The notes under the pieces: generated by a model | Told to the model about the DNA's origin: nothing | The model's input: only the letters and a program-made list of their open reading frames with translations | Databases searched by the model: none | Assembly (NCBI GenBank): GCA_003427395.1 | Contig: BFEA01000178.1 | Coordinates: forward strand, 1,704,218 to 1,736,394 | Source: Chara braunii | Taxonomy: Eukaryota; Streptophyta; Charophyceae; Charales; Characeae | Reading direction: 5' to 3' | Length of the DNA stretch: 32,177 bases | In this document: piece by piece, positions 18,885 to 28,309 of the stretch | Layout of the letters: each line of letters starts with the position of its first letter | How positions within the stretch are numbered: the stretch's first letter is position 1 | Position numbers and translations under genes: made by a program

Positions 18885-19677
18885 NNNNNNNNNNNNNNNN
18901 NNNNNNNNNNNNNNNNNNNNNNNNNNNNNNNNNNNNNNNNNNNNNNNNNNNNNNNNNNNNNNNNNNNNNNNNNNNNNNNNNNNNNNNNNNNNNNNNNNNN
19001 NNNNNNNNNNNNNNNNNNNNNNNNNNNNNNNNNNNNNNNNNNNNNNNNNNNNNNNNNNNNNNNNNNNNNNNNNNNNNNNNNNNNNNNNNNNNNNNNNNNN
19101 NNNNNNNNNNNNNNNNNNNNNNNNNNNNNNNNNNNNNNNNNNNNNNNNNNNNNNNNNNNNNNNNNNNNNNNNNNNNNNNNNNNNNNNNNNNNNNNNNNNN
19201 NNNNNNNNNNNNNNNNNNNNNNNNNNNNNNNNNNNNNNNNNNNNNNNNNNNNNNNNNNNNNNNNNNNNNNNNNNNNNNNNNNNNNNNNNNNNNNNNNNNN
19301 NNNNNNNNNNNNNNNNNNNNNNNNNNNNNNNNNNNNNNNNNNNNNNNNNNNNNNNNNNNNNNNNNNNNNNNNNNNNNNNNNNNNNNNNNNNNNNNNNNNN
19401 NNNNNNNNNNNNNNNNNNNNNNNNNNNNNNNNNNNNNNNNNNNNNNNNNNNNNNNNNNNNNNNNNNNNNNNNNNNNNNNNNNNNNNNNNNNNNNNNNNNN
19501 NNNNNNNNNNNNNNNNNNNNNNNNNNNNNNNNNNNNNNNNNNNNNNNNNNNNNNNNNNNNNNNNNNNNNNNNNNNNNNNNNNNNNNNNNNNNNNNNNNNN
19601 NNNNNNNNNNNNNNNNNNNNNNNNNNNNNNNNNNNNNNNNNNNNNNNNNNNNNNNNNNNNNNNNNNNNNNNNNNNNN
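18885..19677. other. Assembly gap (793 N)
   Basis: A run of N separates a T-run plus GGG on the left from a GA microsatellite on the right. Open frames reported through the gap are not real. The true length and content of the left part of hAT-2 are unknown. Confidence 1.
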
Positions 19678-19747
<70 letters not shown>

Positions 19748-19850
19748 GAGAGAGAGGCTCTTGAGAGAGAGAGAGAGGAAGAGAGAGAAAGAGAGATCTT
19801 CTTCTTCTTCTTCTTTTTCTTTTTCTTCTTCTTCTTCTTCTTCTTCTTCG
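19678..19850. repeat. (GA)n and (CTT)n microsatellites
   Basis: A pure GA run (19678-19744) is followed by interrupted GA and then a CTT/CTTTTT run (about 19797-19849). The GC-rich leader after it (19851-19980) contains no gene. The position relative to the transposase parallels the GA blocks at the start of the window. Confidence 0.95.
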
Positions 19851-19980
19851 TGCAAACCCTGCAGCGGCGCGTGCCGCGCGAGCACGCGGGATAGCGGCTC
19901 CGCGCTGCCCTGCGACTGCCACACGGCTGTCGCCGTCACCGCGCGCGGCCTTTCCAAGCGCGCGGCGTTTTAGTGCCCGG

Positions 19981-20070
19981 CCGCGGCTGAACACGGCCGA
20001 CCACGGCCGATCACGGCCGAACCCGGCCGCACGCGGCCGAGCGAGGCCGTTCACGGTCGATGGCGGTCGT
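19981..20070. repeat. Nine phased decamers, consensus NCACGGCCGA
   Basis: Nine consecutive 10-bp units in exact register run from CCGCGGCTGA (19981) through ACACGGCCGA, CCACGGCCGA, TCACGGCCGA, ACCCGGCCGC, ACGCGGCCGA, GCGAGGCCGT and TCACGGTCGA to TGGCGGTCGT (ending 20070). The 10-bp period places each copy on the same face of the helix. Position upstream of the transposase suggests transposase or promoter-factor binding; this is inference. The stretch 20071-20283 carries no other recognisable feature. Confidence 0.85.
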
Positions 20071-20283
20071 GCGGAGCAGCCCGCCTCGGGAGGCCGGTTG
20101 AGGGCGGCCGGCCGGGGTGCTGGTTGGATGTAGCCTGGAGAGACAACAGGGGGACTCGGCGGCCGGAGCGGCGGGGGCGTTAGGGTGCAGCGACATCGAG
20201 GGGGCGCTACATTGACGGTGCGGCACAGTCATACGACATCGGCCGACGCGGACTCGACTTGTTGGATCCTAGTGGGGGGGGCG

Positions 20284-22560
20284 ATGACGGGGGGTGCAGG
20301 GACCAGCGGTGCGGGGGGTTCTGGGGGTGCCCAATTCACCCCGCTGTTCGAGAGAGAGATGGCGAAGTTGAGGCGAGGGAACATTGTTTGGAACTACGTC
20401 ACCGCGGGCTAGTACGTCGGGGACCAGTGGAAGATGCATGGGGACCGAAAGTTGCGTTGCAACTTATGCGGCCACATGTTTCAGGGGGGGTCGTCGAAGG
20501 CCGCGCGTCATTTCACGCAGTCGAAGTTCTACAAGGCAAGGGGGATGAGAGTTCTCGCGGAACTCTGGAACGGCACGGACTACACATTTGTGCCGTCCAC
20601 TGCTCAGCGGGTGCAGAGGTGGATGGCAGACGAGGGCATACGGGACACGAGAGCGCCCGCGGGTGGCCAGAGACAGCGGATGGACGACGCAGAGAGGGAC
20701 GACATTCAGGACGCCCTCGATGAGGAGGAGGCTCAGGAGGGCCGCGAGGGTGGGGCCAGGGAGGGGGCGGTTGCAGACAAGGTAGACGAGGCAGTCGGAG
20801 AGCCTAACCTGCCGGCGGAGGAGGTGGTGATGACGTCGAGAGGCGTCGGTGGAGCGGGTCTTGCTACTAGGGCGCCGCGAGATGAGCTGGACCGCGCGAG
20901 GAGGGAGAAGAGGACAGTGGGGCAGGCTGGCGTCGAGGTGCCAGGCACGGGCAGGGAGAAGAGGGCTCGGCAGACCACGATTGTCGAGATGTACGCCAGG
21001 GAGAAGTTGGCCGAGTTCCATGACGCGTGGCTTCAGTGGTTTCACGTGAAGAAGTTGCCATTCAACGCCTTTCGTGGTCCTGAGTTCAAGAGGGTGCGGT
21101 AGGCAGCAGAGAGAGTGCCTCGCTCTATCCAGTTCCGGTTTCCCTCTTTCAGGATTACAGCGGGGGCCGGTATCCCTTCGCAGAGGGCGAAGGTGGCGAC
21201 GATGGTGAGCGAGGTGCGCACCACTTTTCGGCACAGCGGTGCCACTATCCTTTCCGATGGGAGGAAGTTGCGCAGCGGCAAGCCGCTCATGAACTTCCTG
21301 GCAGGGGGCGCCAATGGCACCCTGCTGTACACCACCGTCGCACGTGATGGGTCCGTCCGAGACACAGCGGACGTCGTGTACCGTACGTGGCGGGCCATCA
21401 TCTTGTCCTTTCCTGCAAAGGACGTGATCGGCTTCTGCACAGACTCCACCAGTAACTANACGGCGGCAGCGCGCAGGTTCGCCACAGACCCCGAGCCTGA
21501 CATTAGGAGGATCACTTGGCTCCCCTGCTCCACCCATGTCTGCAACTTGATGTTGTCAGATATCGGGACGTGAGTGGTGTGGGTCAAGGAGACAATCATC
21601 CGCGCTCGAGTGCTTGTGCGATTTATTAAATCGCACGGCGCTGCTCACGCCCTGTTTAGGAAGGTGAGCCCTTGCGTTCAGCTCGTCGAGCCCGTTGAGA
21701 CACGGTTTGCATCGGTTTTCCTGATGCTGACGTGTCTTAAAGGCCGACGAGACGCGTTGGAGAGCATGTTGCACGGGGATGCTTGGGCACGCATCCCATG
21801 GGATCGCGCCCACGTATCTCAAGCGCAGTGGGTGCAGCAGCAGATCCGGGACGGGGAGTTTTGGCAGCGTGTCCATTACGCCATCCTAGTCATGTCGCCC
21901 ATCCACCAGCTGTTGCACAGGATGGATAGAGGTGGGATAATGATGTCCGTCGTTTACGAGTGGAGTCAACATTTGCTGCAGTTGATGAGGAGGGTCGACG
22001 TGCCTGAGGACATGATCGATCCGTGCGTGCGTGAGGTTGCCATCCGCAACCTCCACATGCTGGAGCCCGCACATGCCGCGGCCCACCTCCTCAACCCTCG
22101 CCGACGGTCCCTCACGTATTACCATTCGCTGCAGATGACCGCCGAGGACTGACTTGTGGTCGAGGAGTGCGACAGATTTCTCCTGGCGCAGACCGGCGGC
22201 GATCCGGTCGGGTTATTGTACAGGACCGTGAGGGACCAGATGAGGGCATTCCACTCGAGGCGAGGGGATTGGGGAAATCGTGACCTCTCCGATGCCGAGG
22301 CAGCAGATTGCAGGGGGGACAGCGAGACCGAGCGATGTGCAGCGTGGTGGTTCGAGCATGGACGTGCCCACCCGGAGTTGCGCACCATCGCCATTCGTGT
22401 CATGCACTTGTGGACGTCTGCCTCTCCAGCGGAGAGGAACTAGGCGGAGCACGAGCGCGTCAGCATGGCGAGGCGCAAGCTTGGGTTCGCCAAGCTTGCA
22501 CAGCTGGTTAAGATTGCCACCAATCTCAAACTGGCCTCGTGCGCACGACAGGGTGGTGGC
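20284..22560 (+). pseudogene. hAT-2 transposase (BED finger, DUF659 core, dimerisation domain), five in-frame stops
   Basis: A single frame (+1) runs from an ATG at 20284 with a Gly-rich start. The BED-like finger reads CNLCGHMFQGGSS with a following RHF. A basic and acidic linker leads into the DUF659/RNase H-like core: ATILSDGRK (Asp at 21256), FCTDSTSN (Asp at 21442), WLPCSTHVCNLM (Cys-x2-His) and VETRFASVF. The dimerisation signature SPAERN has Glu at 22432. No indel is needed over about 760 codons, but stops lie at 20410 (TAG), 21100 (TAG), 21571 (TGA), 22150 (TGA) and 22441 (TAG). The last replaces the invariant Trp that the hAT-1 copy retains. One ambiguous base (n, 21459) falls in a codon where Tyr fits. 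This is a recently inactivated transposase. Confidence 0.92.
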
Positions 22561-24835
22561 TATGTGTTGCCATGGGTTATGGGGAGTGGTCGGGGGGGGG
22601 GGCGGCGGCAGAGGAGGAGGATGAGGAGGGAGATGTGGAGCCCGAGGTGTGGGGAGCGCGACCTGATGGCAGTGTTTCCGAGCAGGAGATCCAGCGGCAG
22701 ATTGTCGCTTTCCGTAACGGCCGACCGTCCAGAGCCCGTCCGGTTCGGGACGTGTTCGGCAGCAGAGCGACGGAGCTGCGACCATGGCCGGAGGGTGGGG
22801 ATGATGTGGACCGTTCACTTACGGTGGGGGTCGTGACGGCACAGATTCATTCACATGAGTTATCACTGGTACTGTGTCGTCGATCGCGCCGGCGAGTGGC
22901 AGCAGCAGAGTCGGCGGTGGTCATGGAGGACGTTCGCATGCGGAGGTTCGCGTGGACGACTCGGAGGAGCAGCAACCACGGGGAGGTCTTCGACACACAA
23001 GCAGGCGTTGGGAGGTTAGGAGCGGCAGCGAGGCGGAGGGGGAGGCCGAGGATGAGGAGATGCACCTTCGCGATCGTCGCTTCTCTCCCTCCTACCATCC
23101 GATCTCCGCACAGTCCAAGGGGGAGCCACTTAGGCGTTCGGAGAGGTTGGCGTCGGCAGCAGGCAGAGACCGGACACATGACGGCGAGGATCGTGGGGGG
23201 GAGAGGACTCCTTCCGACGCCGGTATCCGCCGCCATTCGCCGTCGGTGCTCCGCACACAGGACTTCGAGGACATAGGGCTTGGTGGGAGCTTGGCAGATT
23301 TGAGTGTCGAGGGACGTCGACGTGCCTCACCACAGGATGTGCGCATAGACGCGGACGTTGAGCGGGGCCCTGTTGAGACTGAGGAGAAGAGGCATGCCCA
23401 TTTGGACCGAGAGGAGGAGGAGCGGCTGAGTAGTTTGCCACGGTGGGAGGGTCGGTTTGCGTATCTCGACGAGCAGCGTCGGCAGAGGGACTTGGAGACA
23501 GGAGGAGAGGGGATCCGTGACGTCGACGACTCGGGTGTCCCTGAGGAGGCGGTTCAGGGCGAGTTCGATTATGAGGGGCAGGATGCCGCCGCGGGTGTCC
23601 CTGAGTCGCAGGATGTTGTCATGGGCGGCGGGTCCCCTAGTGGGGGCCGTGGCGAGAGCGAGACCGCGGGTGATGAGGGATAGGGTGCCGCAGCGTGCGA
23701 CAAAGGAGAGGGTGGACCCGGTGGAGATGGGGATACCGCGGGTGCCGGTGGAGACAATGGACCGGACGGCGACGATGACGACGACCACGGTCCGGAGGAC
23801 GATCCAGATAGGCTCGCCTTGGTGTTGAGGGACCCCACAGTGCCTCCCTTGCGCCCTGACGGCACAGCGCACACTTTCTTCGACGCCGACGCTTTGGCGC
23901 ATGCATTGACGGATGACCGTTTCGCACACATGGGCCGCAAGACCGGCAAGCAGCGGGCCCCTGGGAGGCTATATTCACCGCCACCGTTCACAGTGGTGAG
24001 CCCTCACTGGTCGGGTTCGTCGCTCAGTGGCGTTAGAGGGAGGGAGTCTGGTGCAGGTGAGGTGGGGTCCGGCAGACGCCACGACCGCGGCAGAGATAGT
24101 GCAGGATCGATGCCTCCACCGCTCGCACGGACTCCGGAGGGCAGGTTCGACACCGGGGACCGGACGGTGGCACCCGGAGTTGCGCATAGTGGCGGTTCCC
24201 CGCCGCCAGTCCGAGGAGGTGTGGGTGGCGGATGGTCAGCTGTTCGTCGTGTCGGGGACCGGTTGCGGGCGGATTACGACGCCGGGAGGGGCGTCTTCAT
24301 GGGACGTGCGCCTGCTCAGACGCCGGCTGCGGAGGGCGGGTCCGGACGTCCGAGCCTACAGATGGCAGGCTGCATGCTTGGTTTGTCACGAGCGAAGACG
24401 AGGAGGACATTGGTCCTAGAGGCCCCAGGGACATCCACGGACAGGCTGCACGGAGAGCAGTTCACATCGGGCGAGGCGGGGTTGTTGATGCGTCCCGGGA
24501 CGAGACGACAGCATGGACTCTCAGAGGTTGAGGCTCGACTCGCTGCAGGGGTCGCCGCTGCGCAGGCAGCGTTGGACGTGATTCAGAGGGAGAGAGAGCG
24601 GGGGATTACTGCATAGGTGGAGGAGGACGAGGACGCAGACACTGAGTCCGAGCCGATCGAGAGTGCGGCCCGCAGACACAGGGCACAGGTGGCCGCAGCG
24701 GCCGCTGCAGCACATGAGGCATACGTCAGTGGGGCACGGGGCACAGGTGCCGGAGGGAGAGGAGGGCGCCGGGGAGGATCGCATGCCCGCGCGCGCTCTG
24801 GTGGGGGAGGCCACGCGCGCTCTGGTGGGAGATGA
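22561..24835 (+). pseudogene. hAT-2 long C-terminal extension
   Basis: After the dimerisation domain an 11-base G run (22592-22602) shifts the frame from +1 to +3, giving an acidic linker with DVFGSRATELRPWP. The matching piece in hAT-1 is DVFGTRAATLCPYP (about 2932-2973). From about 22874 frame +2 stays open to 24835 except for TAG at 23681 and 24614. It is rich in Arg, Asp, Glu, Gly and Ser, with a helical RQRDLE segment near 23480, an Asp run near 23775, a conserved-looking HTFFDADALAHALTDDRF block (about 23872-23925), an Ala-rich helix near 24530, and a C-terminal Gly/Arg/Ser tail. I recognise no catalytic domain. It may be a transposase tail or a separate ORF whose start was lost. Confidence 0.6.
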
Positions 24836-25575
24836 CGACGTCCGTGGTGTTTTTTTTTTTTTCATTAGTTTTTTTTTTCCCCTTGGCTGTACAGCCTGGA
24901 CGCTCTGTCGACAGGATTGTAGAATATTTATGTTGATGTTGTTCCATGGAGATGACGATAGTATGTGGACGTTAGGGTTTTTTTCTTTTTTTTTTTGCTA
25001 CTCGGTTGTACTGTAGAGACGACGCCCGTCGATGGGTCCAGTCTTTTTTTTGGTACTCTTTTGTATAGCAGAGACGATGGGTCATGTTTTTTTTTTGCTA
25101 CTCGTTTCTAGAGTAGAGACTACGGGTCCAGTTTTTGGCTTTAGCCTTGTACATACGCATTTCCATTAAAATGCTTTGTCATATATTTGCTCTTGTTCTT
25201 GTTCCTCCGCCAACATTGGTCTTGCATCTGAGTCGCTGTTGTTTGGTGATTGTTTTCTGCTCTGTTGTCATGAATGTGTTGTTAATTTCAGATGCGACAT
25301 AGGGATGATGTGCTAATGAATGTGTTCTTACATAAATGATGTACTAATGAATGTCTATTAGTCTCATGAGTGAACACACACTATGATACACTTGCATGTT
25401 ATCATTGTTTGAAACTTGTGGTTCGCCCAACTTCGCCGCACTGTGATTGATTTGCAATGTGTTTTGACATTAGTATGCCAAACAGGGTCTGACTTATGAT
25501 TGCCATGAATGTGTTGTTTTAAAATAAGCGACGAACTGTCATCGCCCTCATTAATGAAACCGACACCTACCTTTC
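24836..25575. other. 3' non-coding region of hAT-2 with degenerate tandem repeats
   Basis: T-runs alternate with unique sequence. Three degenerate units of about 45-55 bp begin with a T-run and GCTACTCG or a variant, then GTAGAGAC or GCAGAGAC and GGGTC (about 24988-25040, 25043-25086, 25087-25135). Further on, ATGAATGTGTTGTT occurs at about 25270 and 25506, with related words near 25315 and 25342. The region is AT-rich and has no gene; it would be 3' UTR or spacer of the transposon. Confidence 0.7.
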
Positions 25576-26036
25576 AGTGCGTGAGGCCCTGATCCGCCTG
25601 GGTCTGCCATCTGCAGCCCCGTCTAGCTTCGACCCGGCCTGGGCGCACGGCCCGCCCCAACCAGGCCCTCATCCAACCCACGTTGGGCCGCCCCAGCAGG
25701 GGTCAAATATTTTTTTTTTTTTTTTTCCACTGTTCCAGACCCTCCTCCCTGCGACCCCGCATCGACAAACCTGCACACGGGGGCCGCTGGATTTTTCGCG
25801 GGCCACCCTTCCAGGGTCTTGTGCTGGACCCCCCCGTTTTTATTTTTTTTTAAGCCCTATCACTTTTAGGGGGTGCCCCTCCACTCCCCCACCCCAAACC
25901 CACACCCCGCCATGAAAACCGCCCCCCAGACCGGCCGTCACCTCGGCCGAAAAAACTCGGCCAGGCCGGCCGCGGCCGGGGGGGTCCCGGCCTAGGCCGC
26001 CTGCCGCCGCCCGGGCCGAACTCGGCCACGGCCAGC
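25576..26036. repeat. hAT-2 right-hand subterminal region
   Basis: GC-rich sequence carries Pro-coding open frames that I regard as artefacts, T-runs at about 25707 and 25842, then from 25930 a dense set of GGCCG motifs: CTCGGCCGA, CTCGGCCAGGCCGGCCGCGG, CGGCCTAGGCCG and GGCCACGGCC. The same motif set occupies the left end (18690-18790), as expected of subterminal transposase sites. Confidence 0.7.
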
Positions 26037-26044
26037 GTGCAACA

Positions 26045-26510
26045 AAGAGCCAAAGCTGAGTTGGCCGCACTTCAGAATAAATTTGAAAACATGAGGTTTG
26101 TGTTTGGCCCCGTCACCTATCTGGAAAAGATTAGTCCCAAACGACCGGTCCCGAGTATGATTGCAGGCATGCCTGTTCCCGTAATGACGACACCCCCATC
26201 TCCGATCGGAAGTCCCGCACGACCGAATGAATCTTCCGCCTTATTGGAACTAACCAAAACACTGGTTAATCGGATTCAGGAAAGCAAAAAGGAACAGCGG
26301 GAACACAATGCTTGAATAGAGGCGATGATGAGGTCGATGCGACCAATAGCGATATGTGCCGCCCCGATTCAACACGGGCTGGCTCCGGCACCCCCTCCCG
26401 CAGGGGTTCCTGGCAATCTGAACGTCTGTTACACGTGTCATCAACCAGGGCACATAGCCCGAGATTGCCTCCATCGGCATCCTCAGCCACGATCGGAGCT
26501 GCACCGGTAG
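26045..26510 (+). pseudogene. Ty3-2 gag, linker and zinc knuckle
   Basis: Gag resumes after hAT-2 with AKAELAALQNKFENMRF, a Pro-rich linker and a helix (LELTKTLVNRIQESKKEQRE). A TGA follows at 26315-26317, then an intact CCHC knuckle CYTCHQPGHIARDC (26427-26468). The knuckle binds genomic RNA in the particle. A TAG ends this frame at 26508-26510. The protease frame overlaps it one base back (-1). No clear slippery heptamer is visible, so an indel is as likely as programmed frameshifting. Confidence 0.88.
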
Positions 26511-28309
26511 CAGCAGCACCGATCGCTAACGGACCAGGACGAGTAGGGGCGCTGATGGAAGACATGGAAGGAGTGGGAAGTGCGTTCGCTACAACGGAAG
26601 AAGCCACTGAGCTTATCCCGTTGGATTAGTACGTGAACCTTGGCTACCCAGGATTGGGTATGATCGGAACAATCAGGCCCGCCCAAGAGCAAAAGGAAGT
26701 GGCGGAGTGGCGACTGTCTCCTGGAGAGATGGAGTCGAGAGGACCCACCTTCGTCACTGGGGAAATAGACGTTTTGAACATCGTTCGGGAGCTAGATCAT
26801 CGGATTCCTCTTCCGATTGGTCACTTACTCTCGATATCAGAACAAGCCAACGAACGAATGTTGCAACATTGCAAGGCGAATCAGAAACGATTCGCCCTCG
26901 CCCGAACAACAAACACGAAAGGAAAAAGTCCAACGCCAGATGAGCACGCTGCTGGCACTTTGGACCCCATACGCTTGGGACTTATCCAAAAAGATTATCA
27001 CTTCCTGCGGATCAAAGCGATCCCATGGAAATCCGCAGAATGTGATATCGAAGTATGGGGAGTCCTGTACAATGTCATTATCAATTCTGGAGCCGCTGTC
27101 CTAGCTATCTCACTACGAGTAGTCGAAAGAGCAAAAAGAAAGAAAGATTTCATTATGCTTACGGAAAAAGAGCAGCTAGTTTCGGCAAACGAAGAGAAAA
27201 TCAAAACAGTAGGGCGAATGACCAATGTGGCGTTTCGATTAGGAAAGGTGCACGCTTTGGGAGATGTCGTACTATTGGATGTAAACACTTACGACGTTCT
27301 CTTAGGCCTGCCCATTCTTATGGCCTTGCGAGCCAATCTCGATTTCGAGAAACAATCGATTGTCCTCCGAAATACGGGAGGAAAACCCTACACCATACCT
27401 ATGAGACTTACTCTTCGAACTACTGTTAACACAACCCCGCAGGCCTCCCAGGTAGTGGTGGGAACTCTCCGTGTGATGACCTGGGAAAACAACGGGAACG
27501 ATGAACAATCATCGAAAGATGTAGACAACAGTGAAGAGGATGATGCGGTAATTCAGGAGTTAGCGCGACAACGCATTTGTTACCCTGCACAACGAACGAA
27601 CGCAAAATCTCTGAACCTGACTGATCAAAACTTGCAGAGGACACAAGCAATGATTCAGGGCGAACCTCTCGTGCAAATATCGAGGATGGTCGATTCTTTG
27701 GAATCCCCTCGAACCCTGTACGAAGGTATCGCCCCGCTCCTTGCACGATACAACGACAAAAGACACTTTTGTAACACCACGAGCCTCGTGCGATCACTTT
27801 TGCCACCGGCGAAAGAAATACGATTGCTACGCTTAGAGGCGGAGGCCAATTCTTTGGAACCCCCTGAGTGCCTCGAAACCGGACTCGGGATTAAAATCGC
27901 AACGAGGCCCGTGTCATGGCAGGATATTCACGACGGAGTGACCCCAAAGGAACACGTGGCCATTCGAGAGCAGGATGCACAAATGATGGCAACAGTATTC
28001 TCTTGGCGATCGGATAGCTCGTTTATTTTCGCACCCCCGCCTGAAATTGCTAAGCGAGAAAGTACGAAACAGATCGATGTACGGATATGGGATCAATCGT
28101 ATGAGCTACACGTGCCCCATGTCGTACCCGATGAAATTCATCATCTGATTGAATACATTCTGAAGGAATACCAAGGGGCGATTAGCGTGACAGAAACTGA
28201 TATCAGACTATCGTTGGTCATAAAACATGAGATTCAGACTGGAAACCATCCCCTGATCCACTTTAAGCCCTACAGATACTCCCTGGTAGAACGGAAGACA
28301 GCCCTTTAG
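26470..28309 (+). pseudogene. Ty3-2 pol: protease and RT N-terminal part
   Basis: Frame +2 is open except for TAG at 26627-26629 and ends at TAG 28307-28309, after which RT homology continues in the same frame. The aspartic protease region reads VIINSGAAVLAISLRVV. The catalytic motif is normally Asp-Ser/Thr-Gly-Ala, but here Asp is Asn (codon 27083-27085). The later flap and hydrophobic blocks are present (VVLLDVNTYDVLLGLPIL, then IVLRNTGGKPYTIPM). The RT lead-in follows (VPDEIHHLIEYILKEYQGAI, then HFKPYRYSLVE). Each stop can be derived from Gln by a single transition. The protease would be inactive as it stands. Confidence 0.88.

Larger units (their letters stand above)
18683..26044 (+). mobile_element. 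hAT-2 DNA transposon inserted in Ty3-2 gag
   Basis: The left end TGTTGCACAGCCGGCCG (18683 onward) and the right end, read on the other strand, TGTTGCACGCTGGCCG (26044 backward) form terminal inverted repeats with an exact TGTTGCAC start. Both ends are followed inward by dense GGCCG, GGCCTAGGCC and GGCCGCGGCC motifs. The element holds the hAT transposase and its long extension and interrupts gag. A clean 8-bp target duplication is not visible: left GAGAGGCCTA and right AAGAGCC resemble each other only partly, so the exact ends may be off by a few bases. Total length is about 7.4 kb including the assembly gap. Confidence 0.78.

Noticed and set aside
18834-18885. Rho-independent terminator (hairpin plus T-run)
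   Set aside because: The shape fits, but the context is a eukaryotic transposon end with no adjacent bacterial-type gene.
18645-20054. Long open frames of 355-469 codons across the N run on both strands
   Set aside because: They are produced by untranslated N bases and GA/CTT repeats; no protein evidence.
19981-20070. CRISPR-like array
   Set aside because: Units are contiguous 10-mers without spacers, in a eukaryotic DNA transposon.
20464-21537. Minus-strand 357-codon frame
   Set aside because: Antisense to the transposase in a GC-rich region; its composition mirrors the plus-strand domains and it shows no motif.
20410-22443. Reassigned stop codons (TAG/TAA as Gln, as in some green algae)
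   Set aside because: TAG also falls where Trp is required (the ERN-W motif, gag FRDFL-stop-HYF), TGA is used too, and CAG/CAA are common in the same frames. Frameshifts are present as well, so decay explains it better.
26470-26510. Programmed -1 frameshift between gag and pol of Ty3-2
   Set aside because: The frames are related by -1, but no slippery heptamer or clear downstream pseudoknot is visible and the element has other frameshifts, so a simple indel cannot be excluded.
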